A stretch of DNA of 7,710 bases from Sphingomonadaceae bacterium (GCA_016462305.1 JAEMTM010000017.1:1-7710), one strand, 5' to 3'. Positions 1 to 6,731 are shown, counted from the stretch's first letter. The notes: generated by a model not told the origin, from the letters alone. Made by a program: numbers and translations.

Positions 1-216
1 GGCTACCTGCACCTTTTGACGTGTGGCGATATTGACCACTGCTGGCTGCAATTGCGCGGCGAGGTCCGCAAAGCTCGACGGTGCGCCGCCGGGGGCGAGG
101 TTGTTCTGTTCGGAAACAGCCAGTCCGGTTTGCGCGGTAACTGGGTTGCCATTGACTAAAGCAACTGCGCCTCCAGCCATCAAAAGCGCGGTGGTAACTG
201 CATAAGCGTAACGCAC
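1..216 (-). CDS. degP: Do/DegP-family periplasmic serine protease, N-terminal part (cut by window edge)
   Basis: Reading leftward, the frame stays open to base 1 and gives about 72 residues. It begins with a signal-peptide-like segment (RYAYAVTTALLMAGGAVAL). A short linker follows, then PSSFADLAAQLQPAVVNI near residues 45-63, which is the characteristic opening of the mature trypsin-like domain in Do-family HtrA proteases. These proteases degrade or chaperone misfolded envelope proteins in the periplasm. The catalytic His-Asp-Ser residues and PDZ domains would lie beyond the window, so they cannot be confirmed. Start choice: an in-frame ATG at 225 sits directly against the AGAGGA Shine-Dalgarno with no spacer. 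The GTG at 216 has a 9-base spacer and begins right at the signal peptide, so I prefer GTG. The gene lies downstream of hflK-hflC on the same strand, which fits a shared envelope quality-control role. DegQ is an equally acceptable name. Confidence 0.85.
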   Translation of the reverse strand, partial: MRYAYAVTTALLMAGGAVALVNGNPVTAQTGLAVSEQNNLAPGGAPSSFADLAAQLQPAVVNIATRQKVQVA

Positions 217-225
217 GGATAACAT

Positions 226-231
226 TCCTCT
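226..231 (-). promoter_or_regulatory. Ribosome binding site that decides the degP start
   Basis: AGAGGA on the minus strand touches the in-frame ATG at 225 but stands 9 bases from the in-frame GTG at 216. Normal ribosome spacing therefore argues for initiation at GTG. This is inference from spacing only. Confidence 0.5.
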
Positions 232-342
232 CGTCTATTCAACTGGGCAAGCGCCCTAAAAATTTGTTCATCGTTGGCGTGGCAAAGCTGAACGTCGATT
301 GAATGGAGGCCATCCAACTGACCAACATCATATCTCCGTCGA

Positions 343-1188
343 CTAAATGCCTTTACGGAATTTTTCCAGATAGGCGTTTTGCGGCGACAAGATGATATTG
401 CTTGCGCCTTCACCATTCTGGAACGTCTGACGATAGCTTTGCATCGCACGGTAGAAATCGTAGAAGTCCGGGTCCTTGCCATAGCTTATGGCGTAGATAC
501 GGGCGGCTTCGGCCTCAGCGTCAGCGCGGATAATCTGCGCTTCCTTTTGGCCTTCGGCGTCGATGGCGATAGCTTCCTGATTTCGGGCGCTGCGCATACG
601 GTTATAGGCCGATTGCAACGTTGCGGCTGGCAAGTCGGCACGCTTGATGCGCACGTCAATGACTTCTGCGCCATATTTTTTGGCTTCGCGATTAAGCGCT
701 GTCTGGATATTCTCCATGACTTCGCCGCGTTCCGCGCTCAGCAAGGCGACAAAGGTCCGCTTGCCAAGCTCGTTACGCAGCGATGAACCCAAAATCGTCC
801 GCAATTGGTCACGCAGGCGATCTTCGGTGCGGATCGTGCGGTACATGCGCGCAGGCTCGGTAACGCGGAATCGGGCAAAGGCGTCCACCTGTAACCGCAA
901 CTGGTCGGTGGAAAGTACTTCCTGTTGCTCCATCTGAACGCTCAAGACGCGCTTGTCGATCATTTGGATCTGTTCGACAAAGGGTATGCGGAAGGTAAGC
1001 CCAGCGCGTGTTTCGCCGAATTTCTCGCCGGGCTTATAGGGGTTCACGATCCGGTCGACCTTACCATAGCTGCTGATAATGGCCTGTTGCGTTTCGGGCA
1101 CGACATTCACCGACATGCTCATCAACAACAGCGCACCGATCACGCCAATCGCGAGATAAATCGGGTTACGAAGGAGGCTATTGGTCAT
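343..1188 (-). CDS. hflC: HflC, SPFH-domain subunit of the FtsH-associated HflKC membrane complex
   Basis: A 281-residue protein. One N-terminal membrane segment spans about residues 9-30 (PIYLAIGVIGALLLMSMSVN). The SPFH/band 7 domain follows, with AGLTFRIPF at 62-70, EVLSTDQLRLQVDAFARFRV at about 90-109, and DVRIKRADLP at 178-187. The helical part begins at YNRMRSAR (195-202) and leads into KDPDFYDFYRAMQSY (238-252), a hallmark of HflC. HflC alternates with HflK in a large periplasm-facing cage that encloses FtsH and modulates its proteolysis of membrane proteins. The start ATG overlaps the hflK stop (ATGA) and has only a weak Shine-Dalgarno, so translation is probably coupled to hflK. The protein is shorter than E. 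coli HflC (334 residues as recalled). Most of the difference lies in the coiled coil between YNRMR and KDPDF, which is about 22 residues shorter, and the C-terminal tail is also short. The family call is secure. Confidence 0.95.
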   Translation of the reverse strand: MTNSLLRNPIYLAIGVIGALLLMSMSVNVVPETQQAIISSYGKVDRIVNPYKPGEKFGETRAGLTFRIPFVEQIQMIDKRVLSVQMEQQEVLSTDQLRLQVDAFARFRVTEPARMYRTIRTEDRLRDQLRTILGSSLRNELGKRTFVALLSAERGEVMENIQTALNREAKKYGAEVIDVRIKRADLPAATLQSAYNRMRSARNQEAIAIDAEGQKEAQIIRADAEAEAARIYAISYGKDPDFYDFYRAMQSYRQTFQNGEGASNIILSPQNAYLEKFRKGI

Positions 1189-2303
1189 TGCTTAGTCCCT
1201 GTCACGGTCACGGATTCGGCCTTTGGAGCCGTTCTTTTCTGAAATTCGGGAATGGGAAGATAAGGCGTAACACCGCCCGTTTCGACAATCGTCTTGTCGA
1301 CCTTACCCAGCACTTGCTCCATAGTTTCATAATAAAGCCGTCTTTTGGTCACTTCGGGCGCTTCTCGATATTGCACATAGATTTTGTCAAATTCGGCGGT
1401 TTCACCCAATGCAAGCTCGGTCACCCGGCTGGCATAAGCGCGGGCATCGTTTAGATAGCTTTCGCGCCGTTGCTGCGCCGCGTTCACTTCACGGAAGGCG
1501 TCATTAACCTCGGCTGGTGGGTCCGATTGGCGAATCGATATGCTTTGGATCGACACGCCTGCGCGATATTCATTGAGCACCTGTTGCATCCGGCGGCGCA
1601 CCTCAATCTCGATTGCGCCACGGCCCGGGCCTATGGCCTGCGTCAGGTCATAATTGGCAACCGTAGCGCGCATCGCGCTTTCGGCGACTTCTTTGACCGT
1701 TTCCTGCGGGCTGTCGAGTTGGAACAGATACAACTCCGGCTCTTTAATTGACCAGCGGACATCATAAGCCATGTCGATTATGCTTTGGTCCTTGGTCAGA
1801 ACCAGATTCTCGCTGCTTGCCTTTGGCGAGCCTACAGATGTTGTCTGAATCTGCTGCGTATCAACTTTCGTGATGCTTTGCAGTGGCGCAGGCAGGGTAA
1901 ATTGGATGCCTGGTGAAACCGTACGCGAATATTTACCCAATTGCGTCACGACGCCTTCTTGTTCGGGGCCAATCCGGTGCACGCTCGTCCAAACCAACCA
2001 TAAGGCAACGAGGGCACCGACGATCAATGGCCACCAGCTTTTGCCATCGGGGCGTTGCGGCAAACCACCGAATCCGCCGCCTTTTCTGCGCAGCAGATCC
2101 TCAAGCGATGGGCCGCGCGAACGGTTGCGTCCGGCAGGTTCGGGTGTTGGGTCCCACGGGTTAACGGGATCGGGCTTCGATCCGCCTCCGCGTCCGGTTG
2201 CCTTGCTTGCGCCGCTTGTTTCCCCGGAATCGGGCGAATCCCACGGTCCTTTGCCATCTGCTGCCAAAATTACGGGTCCCTGCTTGTCAAATTTGGTGCT
2301 CAT
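1185..2303 (-). CDS. hflK: HflK, SPFH-domain subunit of the FtsH-associated HflKC membrane complex
   Basis: A 372-residue protein. The N-terminal cytoplasmic tail (about 1-88) is rich in Gly, Pro and charged residues and carries two Trp motifs, GPWDSP (19-24) and NPWDPTP (48-54), as is common in HflK. A single membrane helix lies at about 90-108 (WWPLIVGALVALWLVWTSV). The SPFH domain follows, with IGPEQEGVVTQLGKY (111-125), SPGIQFTLPAP (130-140) and DMAYDVRWSIKEP (177-189). The helical region runs from about 267 to 333 and includes EAPEVTKRRLYYETMEQVLG (314-333), diagnostic of HflK. AAAGG lies 4 bases upstream of the ATG. The protein pairs with HflC to form the cage around FtsH. The stretch between the conserved YLNDARAY (283-290) and EAPE (314-317) is about 22 residues shorter than in E. 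coli HflK as I recall it, matching the shortening seen in HflC. The gene is first in the leftward operon. Confidence 0.95.
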   Translation of the reverse strand: MSTKFDKQGPVILAADGKGPWDSPDSGETSGASKATGRGGGSKPDPVNPWDPTPEPAGRNRSRGPSLEDLLRRKGGGFGGLPQRPDGKSWWPLIVGALVALWLVWTSVHRIGPEQEGVVTQLGKYSRTVSPGIQFTLPAPLQSITKVDTQQIQTTSVGSPKASSENLVLTKDQSIIDMAYDVRWSIKEPELYLFQLDSPQETVKEVAESAMRATVANYDLTQAIGPGRGAIEIEVRRRMQQVLNEYRAGVSIQSISIRQSDPPAEVNDAFREVNAAQQRRESYLNDARAYASRVTELALGETAEFDKIYVQYREAPEVTKRRLYYETMEQVLGKVDKTIVETGGVTPYLPIPEFQKRTAPKAESVTVTGTKQ

Positions 2304-2309
2304 AACACC

Positions 2310-2344
2310 TTTATAGGAACGGTTTTTCAGAAAAACAGTGTCAA
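2310..2344 (-). promoter_or_regulatory. Candidate hflK-hflC promoter region
   Basis: On the minus strand a perfect -35-like TTGACA lies at 2344-2339. A TATAAA lies at 2315-2310, but the two are 23 bases apart, too far for a standard housekeeping promoter. The sequence at 17-18 base spacing (CGTTCC/GTTCCT) is a poor -10. The promoter is therefore plausible but its -10 is unresolved. The 15-base palindrome lies within the spacer, where a bound protein could control access. Confidence 0.3.
2322..2336. repeat. Perfect 15-base palindrome in the hflK/mrp divergent region
   Basis: The sequence GTTTTTC-A-GAAAAAC has two perfect 7-base arms around one central base. It sits in the 71 bases between the divergent starts of hflK and mrp, about 19 bases from the hflK start and 38 bases from the mrp start. 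It could be an operator for a dimeric regulator. As RNA it would form only a weak A-U stem without a following U-run, so it does not resemble a terminator. No regulator can be named. Confidence 0.5.
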
Positions 2345-2374
2345 TCCCGCAATTCTGAATCTATTCGGCAAGTC

Positions 2375-3349
2375 ATGTCCGATTTTGCCATAATTTCCGA
2401 TGCCATTTTTGCTGTCGTAGGCAGCCGCGCAAGCGGTTTGAAGGTTACAGATAAAGCCGTTTCGCTGATGCTGGACGTGTCCGGCCTAAATGCAGAGCAG
2501 CGCGTGGAGATCGAAGCGGATGTCCGCACGGCAGCCACGCAGGCGGGCGCGCAATCGGTGCGCATCATGCTAACCGCCGAACGCATCACGCCGCGCCTAA
2601 TTGCGGTGGCGAGCGGCAAGGGCGGCGTGGGTAAATCTACGCTGTCGACAAATCTTGCCATTGCCATGGCACGCGCTGGCCGTTCGGTTGGTCTGGTGGA
2701 CGCAGATATTTATGGCCCGTCGCAGCCGAGATTGATGGGTGTGGAGGGCGTGAAGCCCGAAGCGGAAGGCAAGATGATGATCCCTGTCATGGGCGCAGGC
2801 GGCGTGCCGTTTCTGTCTATGGGGCAATTGGTTAATCCGGGGCAAGCCATTGCGTGGCGCGGGCCAATGGCGGGTAATGCGCTGTCGCAACTTGTCGATG
2901 CCAAATGGGGCAATGTCCGCGACATCGTCGTCGATATGCCGCCCGGCACAGGCGATATTCAATTGTCGATGATCCAAAAGCACAAGCCCATCGGTGCCGT
3001 GATTATCTCCACGCCGCAGGACCTTGCCCTGATTGACGCAGCGCGCGCCATCAGCTTCTTTGACACCGCAAAAGTGCCCATCATTGGACTTGTTGAAAAC
3101 ATGGCCGGATATCTGTGTCCACATTGCGGGGAGATGAGCGATCCTTTCGGTTCGGGTGGAGCAGAGGCGGCGGCGAAGGAATTGGGCATTGCGTTCTTGG
3201 GGCGGATACCACTCGACATCAAAATTCGCGTGGAAAGCGACGCTGGCACGCCGCCTGCATTGGGTGAAGGCCCGATCAGCGACGCTTATGCTGCGATAGC
3301 GCGGCAGGTCGCCGCTTGGATCGACTCGCCGAAAGAGACCGCCGCATGA
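2375..3349 (+). CDS. mrp: Mrp/ApbC-family P-loop ATPase, iron-sulfur cluster carrier
   Basis: A 324-residue protein. Residues 1-70 form a short, divergent DUF59/MIP18-like N-terminal domain that has no cysteine. The NTPase domain begins with the deviant Walker A GKGGVGKST at 81-89, followed by VDADIYGPSQP (108-118), MPPGTGD (188-194) and STPQDLALIDA (212-222). The motif CPHC at 248-251 contains the only two cysteines of the protein. In Mrp/Nbp35 proteins this CxxC bridges a [4Fe-4S] cluster between the two monomers of a dimer. The expected role is cytosolic ATP-dependent transfer of Fe-S clusters to target enzymes. No convincing Shine-Dalgarno precedes the ATG. The stop overlaps the start of the next gene (ATGA), so the downstream molybdenum-enzyme subunit is translationally coupled. 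The molybdenum hydroxylase partner subunit and possibly other Fe-S proteins are conceivable clients, which is inference. Confidence 0.94.
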   Translation: MSDFAIISDAIFAVVGSRASGLKVTDKAVSLMLDVSGLNAEQRVEIEADVRTAATQAGAQSVRIMLTAERITPRLIAVASGKGGVGKSTLSTNLAIAMARAGRSVGLVDADIYGPSQPRLMGVEGVKPEAEGKMMIPVMGAGGVPFLSMGQLVNPGQAIAWRGPMAGNALSQLVDAKWGNVRDIVVDMPPGTGDIQLSMIQKHKPIGAVIISTPQDLALIDAARAISFFDTAKVPIIGLVENMAGYLCPHCGEMSDPFGSGGAEAAAKELGIAFLGRIPLDIKIRVESDAGTPPALGEGPISDAYAAIARQVAAWIDSPKETAA

Positions 3350-5622
3350 ATGAAGCGCCAGCAGCAAAGGACGGCATAAGCCGCCGAAAACTGCTGATTG
3401 GCGGCGGCGCAGGCGTCGGACTTTTGGTGGCATGGGGCCTGTGGCCGCGCCGCTATGCGCCAAACATGCGTGCGGCGGATGGTGAGCATCTTTTCGGCCC
3501 ATGGCTGAAAATTGCGGAGGATGGCAAAGTCATTATCGCCATCCCGCAGAGCGAGTCCGGCCAAGGGGTATACACCGCGCTGGCGCAGATCGTGGCTGGT
3601 GAATTGGGGGCGGACTGGCGCTCGGTCGCGGTGCAGCCTGTTTCCGCTAGCCCGATCTTTGCCAACACATTTTTGGCGCGTGCGTGGGCGACTGCATTCT
3701 TACCAGAAAATATCGCGCTCGATGTGGAACTTGGTCCCGTTGCCAGCAGCATCAACGAAATCGCCCGTCGCGACAACTTTGTGGTGACTGGCGGGTCGTC
3801 CTCAATCCGGCAGTTCGAAAGACCGTGCCGCGAAGCTGGCGCTGCGGCGCGGACTATATTGTGTCAGGCAGCAGCAGCCCGCTGGGGCATTGCATGGGAG
3901 CAATGCCGGACCGATCGTGGCTTTGTCATTGCCGGCAAACGGCGCTTGCCCTTTGCAGAATTGGTGGTTGAGGCATCGGCGCTTGATGTGCCGTCGCCCA
4001 TTCCACTCAACCCGTCGGCGCGCAACCGCCTTTCCGGACGCGATGCACCGCGCCTTGACCTGTCGGCCAAGGTTGACGGCAGCGTGAGTTTTGCAGGCGA
4101 TGTCCGTTTGCCCGACATGTTGTTTGCGTCGGTTCGCGCTGGGCCAGCCGGTAACACCCGCCTGTTGTCTGCGGATGAGAAGGCTGCGTTGAACATGCGC
4201 GGCGTCGTTCAGGTGGTGAAGACCGATAACTGGGTCGCGGCGGTCGCAAGCAATTGGTGGGCGGCAAACAATGCCCTTGATGCCATGGCACCTGTGTTCC
4301 GCACCAAGGGCCAGATGGCAGACAGCACCGAAATTGCGCAGTCCTTGTCCAACGCAATTGCCAAAGGCCCCGGCTTTCGTGCGACCAAATTTGGGGATGT
4401 TGATGCCGCCATGGCACCGGAGGCGGGCGCGCGCATATTCAAAGCGGATTATACCGTCGGCGCTGCCGTGCACGCACCGATTGAGACACGCTCGGTTACC
4501 GCATATTTTCGCGATCAGCGCTTACAATTATGGCTCGCGACCCAAGCGCCAGCGGCCGCGCGACTGGCTGCGGCGCAGGCCATTGGGATGAGTGTGGATG
4601 ATGTTGTGCACTATCCCGTGATGGCCGGTGGCAGCTTTGACCGCAATTTCGACAACAGCATATCCGCGCAAGTGGCGGTGATTGCTAAGGCAGTGGGCAG
4701 ACCCGTCCAATTGACGTGGTCCCGTCCGGAAGATTTCGTCCGCGATCACGTCCGTAGCCCAGCTTTGGGCAGGCTTTCGGCGGCCATGAATGCGGATGGC
4801 GCGGTGACGGGCCTTGCGGTTCGTGTCGCCGCAGCGTCCAGTATGCGTGAGTTGGCCTACCGGATCGAGGGACAAAAGACCGACAAGGCGCGTAAATCGG
4901 CATCCGGCCAATATGATGTGCTTGCGCTGGAAGGCGCGCAAATTCCTTACGCCATACCAAATATCAGTATCGACCATTTCCCCGTGTCCATGCCTATGCC
5001 GACCGGCCCATGGCGCGGCCTTGCCAACAGTTATAACTGCTTCTTCGTTGAAGGATTTATCGATGAACTGGCGCATAAGGCAGGGGTTGAACCATTGTCG
5101 TTCCGTATGCAGATGCTGGCTGGGCAGACGCGCTTGGCGCGGTGCTTAACAGGTGTGGCGACCATGGCTGGCTGGGATGGCGGCGTGTCGGGCAGCGGGC
5201 GTGGCATCGCGTGCCATAGCATGCGCGGCAGCCATATTGCCGTCATTGTGACTGCGCGCAATAGCGCGACTGGCGTGCGTGTTGACCGCATTCACGCGAT
5301 GGCCGATTGTGGCCGCTTGATTAACCCAGACCTTGCGCGTCAGCAGATTGAAGGCGGCATAGTGTTTGGATTGGCGCAAGCCTTCGGATCTGCTACCGAC
5401 TTTGAAAGCGGGCTTCCCACCGCACGGCGGTTGCGCGATATTGACCTGCCCAAATTGGCTGATGTGCCCGAAATCACGGTGGAACTTGTGCGCAATGATG
5501 AAGCGCCGGGCGGCGTTTCCGAATTGGGCGTTCCCGCCGTGGCGCCCGCGATTGCCAATGCCCTTTTCTCCGCAGCCGGTATCAGGTTGCGTGAATTACC
5601 CTTATTGTCCAAAGGACTATGA
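3346..5622 (+). CDS. Molybdopterin-binding large subunit, xanthine dehydrogenase / isoquinoline 1-oxidoreductase beta (IorB-like) family
   Basis: A 758-residue protein, a usual length for the family. A twin-arginine motif SRRKLL (12-17) precedes a hydrophobic stretch (about 18-33), which predicts Tat export with the folded cofactor. Family landmarks in order are PQSESGQGVYTAL (67-79), RLDLSAKVDG..FAGDVRLPDML (about 236-259), HAPIETRSVTA (376-386), GGSFDRN (428-434, usually GGGFGRR), GPWRGLANSYNCFFVEGFID (554-573), DCGRLINPDLARQQIEGGIV (654-673) and GGVSELGVPAVAPAIANALF (722-741). In the last, E726 aligns with the catalytic glutamate. Such subunits hydroxylate N-heterocycles or oxidise aldehydes and pass electrons to a [2Fe-2S] subunit, which is absent from the window. 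The substrate cannot be told from sequence. The start ATG at 3346 overlaps the mrp stop and has AAAGAG upstream; a start 30 bases earlier at 3316 is less likely. The gene also overlaps hemH downstream. Confidence 0.88.
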   Translation: MNEAPAAKDGISRRKLLIGGGAGVGLLVAWGLWPRRYAPNMRAADGEHLFGPWLKIAEDGKVIIAIPQSESGQGVYTALAQIVAGELGADWRSVAVQPVSASPIFANTFLARAWATAFLPENIALDVELGPVASSINEIARRDNFVVTGGSSSIRQFERPCREAGAAARTILCQAAAARWGIAWEQCRTDRGFVIAGKRRLPFAELVVEASALDVPSPIPLNPSARNRLSGRDAPRLDLSAKVDGSVSFAGDVRLPDMLFASVRAGPAGNTRLLSADEKAALNMRGVVQVVKTDNWVAAVASNWWAANNALDAMAPVFRTKGQMADSTEIAQSLSNAIAKGPGFRATKFGDVDAAMAPEAGARIFKADYTVGAAVHAPIETRSVTAYFRDQRLQLWLATQAPAAARLAAAQAIGMSVDDVVHYPVMAGGSFDRNFDNSISAQVAVIAKAVGRPVQLTWSRPEDFVRDHVRSPALGRLSAAMNADGAVTGLAVRVAAASSMRELAYRIEGQKTDKARKSASGQYDVLALEGAQIPYAIPNISIDHFPVSMPMPTGPWRGLANSYNCFFVEGFIDELAHKAGVEPLSFRMQMLAGQTRLARCLTGVATMAGWDGGVSGSGRGIACHSMRGSHIAVIVTARNSATGVRVDRIHAMADCGRLINPDLARQQIEGGIVFGLAQAFGSATDFESGLPTARRLRDIDLPKLADVPEITVELVRNDEAPGGVSELGVPAVAPAIANALFSAAGIRLRELPLLSKGL
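5611..5616 (+). promoter_or_regulatory. Ribosome binding site of hemH, inside the preceding gene
   Basis: AAAGGA lies in the last codons of the molybdenum-enzyme gene. Two consecutive ATGs follow at 5619 and 5622. The spacing is 2 bases to the first and 5 to the second, so the second is the likelier start. It gives a TGATG-type stop/start overlap. Confidence 0.6.
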
Positions 5623-6620
5623 TGACATACCCGATTGATCACCCCCCTGTGGCAACGCCGAAAATTGGGGTGTTGCTTGTAAATTTGGGGACACCGGACG
5701 CACCGACGACGTCTGCTGTGAAACGCTACCTTAAGCAGTTTCTATCCGACCGCCGCGTCGTCGAAATTCCGCCGATCATCTGGCAGCCGATCTTGCGCGG
5801 CATCATTTTGAATACGCGTCCCCAGAAATCTGCCAAGGCTTATGCAAAGGTGTGGACTGACAAGGGTTCGCCTCTGGCGTTTTTTACCGCTGCACAGGCC
5901 GACGCGCTTCAGACGCGCATGGGTGATAGTGCCGATGTCCGCTACGCTATGCGCTATGGCAACCCGTCGGTTGCTGATCAGCTTGCCGCCATGAAGGCAG
6001 CCGGTTGCAACCGCATCTTGATCGCGCCGATGTATCCGCAATATTCCGGCGCAACGACGGGGACTGTTTTGGATGAGGCCTATGCCGCGCTGACCTCTAT
6101 GCGCTGGCACCCCGCGATACGGACGTTGCCGGCCTATCATGATGACGCGGCCTATATCATTGCACTGAAAACGTCGATTGAGGCTTCGCTCGCCGGACTT
6201 GATTTCGAACCCGACGCTATCGTCATCAGCTTCCACGGAATGCCCGAACGCACGTTGCAACTGGGGGACCCCTATCATTGCCATTGCCAGAAAACGGCGC
6301 GTTTGCTGTCTGAGGCGATGGGGCGCGCATTGGTCGTCAGTTTCCAGTCACGTTTTGGTCGCGCAAAATGGCTTGAACCCGCAACCGACGACACGCTGAT
6401 GCGTTTGGCGCGTGAAGGCACCAAAAAGGTCGCAATTTTCGCGCCCGGCTTTTCCGTCGATTGCCTCGAAACGCTCGAAGAATTAGCCATGCAGGGCCAT
6501 GAGCAGTTCGAAGAAGCAGGCGGCACGCATTACGCTTACCTGCCATGCCTGAACGACAGTGATGTCGGCATGGACATGGTAGAACGCATCATCCGTCGTG
6601 AACTCGCTGGCTGGATTTAA
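5622..6620 (+). CDS. hemH: Ferrochelatase (protoporphyrin/coproporphyrin ferrochelatase)
   Basis: A 332-residue protein from the second of two adjacent ATGs; one residue longer if the first is used. Class motifs are KIGVLLVNLGTPDAP (14-28), AMRYGNPS (109-116) and APMYPQYSGATTGT (135-148). SFHGMPERT (203-211) carries the invariant metal-site histidine H205. GDPYHCHCQKTARLL (215-229), FQSRFGRAKWLEP (241-253) and DCLETLEE (280-287) follow, the last with the conserved glutamate E283. The enzyme inserts ferrous iron into the porphyrin ring in the last, or nearly last, step of haem synthesis, as a soluble or membrane-associated protein facing the cytoplasm. Some alphaproteobacterial ferrochelatases carry a [2Fe-2S] cluster. 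Cysteines at 129, 220, 222, 281 and 309 are present, but I cannot say whether they form one. Overlap with the upstream gene implies coupled translation. No U-tract terminator is evident after the stop. Confidence 0.96.
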   Translation: MTYPIDHPPVATPKIGVLLVNLGTPDAPTTSAVKRYLKQFLSDRRVVEIPPIIWQPILRGIILNTRPQKSAKAYAKVWTDKGSPLAFFTAAQADALQTRMGDSADVRYAMRYGNPSVADQLAAMKAAGCNRILIAPMYPQYSGATTGTVLDEAYAALTSMRWHPAIRTLPAYHDDAAYIIALKTSIEASLAGLDFEPDAIVISFHGMPERTLQLGDPYHCHCQKTARLLSEAMGRALVVSFQSRFGRAKWLEPATDDTLMRLAREGTKKVAIFAPGFSVDCLETLEELAMQGHEQFEEAGGTHYAYLPCLNDSDVGMDMVERIIRRELAGWI

Positions 6621-6649
6621 GTGGTCCTGACCCTAACATCTGATCCAGC
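6610..6649 (+). repeat. Nested inverted repeats across the hemH stop
   Basis: GCTGGAT (6610-6616) and its exact complement ATCCAGC (6643-6649) flank a 26-base interval. That interval holds a second inverted pair, GGTC-CT-GACC (6623-6632). The outer left arm covers the last hemH codons. No run of T follows, so a classical intrinsic terminator is not supported. It may be an mRNA 3'-end stem or chance. Confidence 0.35.
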
Positions 6650-6685
6650 GGCTGATGAATTCTGCTGACTAACGTTCACGGCAAC

Positions 6686-6713
6686 TTGCGCTTGCGGTTG
6701 TGGGCGGTAATCA
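6686..6713 (+). promoter_or_regulatory. Candidate phaB promoter
   Basis: TTGCGC (6686-6691) and TAATCA (6708-6713) are separated by 16 bases and lie 33 bases upstream of the phaB ATG. Both match the housekeeping consensus only partly. The position in the only sizeable spacer before phaB makes it a reasonable, weak candidate. Confidence 0.25.
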
Positions 6714-6731
6714 TCGTCCAGAAGATTGCAC

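Noticed and set aside
248..266. GGGC-AAGC-GCCC with an adjacent AT-rich run as a terminator between hflC and degP
   Set aside because: The stem is only 4 base pairs, and in the direction of hflC transcription the T-run precedes the stem instead of following it.
270..342. A distinct promoter for degP in the hflC-degP spacer
   Set aside because: The best pairing, TTGCCA with TTTTTA at 17 bases, matches the consensus too poorly to report. Read-through from hflK-hflC or a stress-sigma promoter remains possible.
2597..3502. A 301-codon open frame on the minus strand opposite mrp
   Set aside because: It lies wholly antisense to the clearly identified mrp and the start of the next gene, and its translation is rich in His, Arg and Cys with no domain pattern. 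It is a by-product of GC-rich codon use.
3802..5076. Minus-strand open frames of 223 (3802-4473) and 182 codons (4528-5076) inside the molybdenum-enzyme gene
   Set aside because: They have no recognisable motifs and are covered by a plus-strand gene with family motifs throughout.
5742..6284. A 180-codon minus-strand frame opposite hemH
   Set aside because: hemH carries all catalytic signatures in the same stretch; the antisense product looks like random translation.
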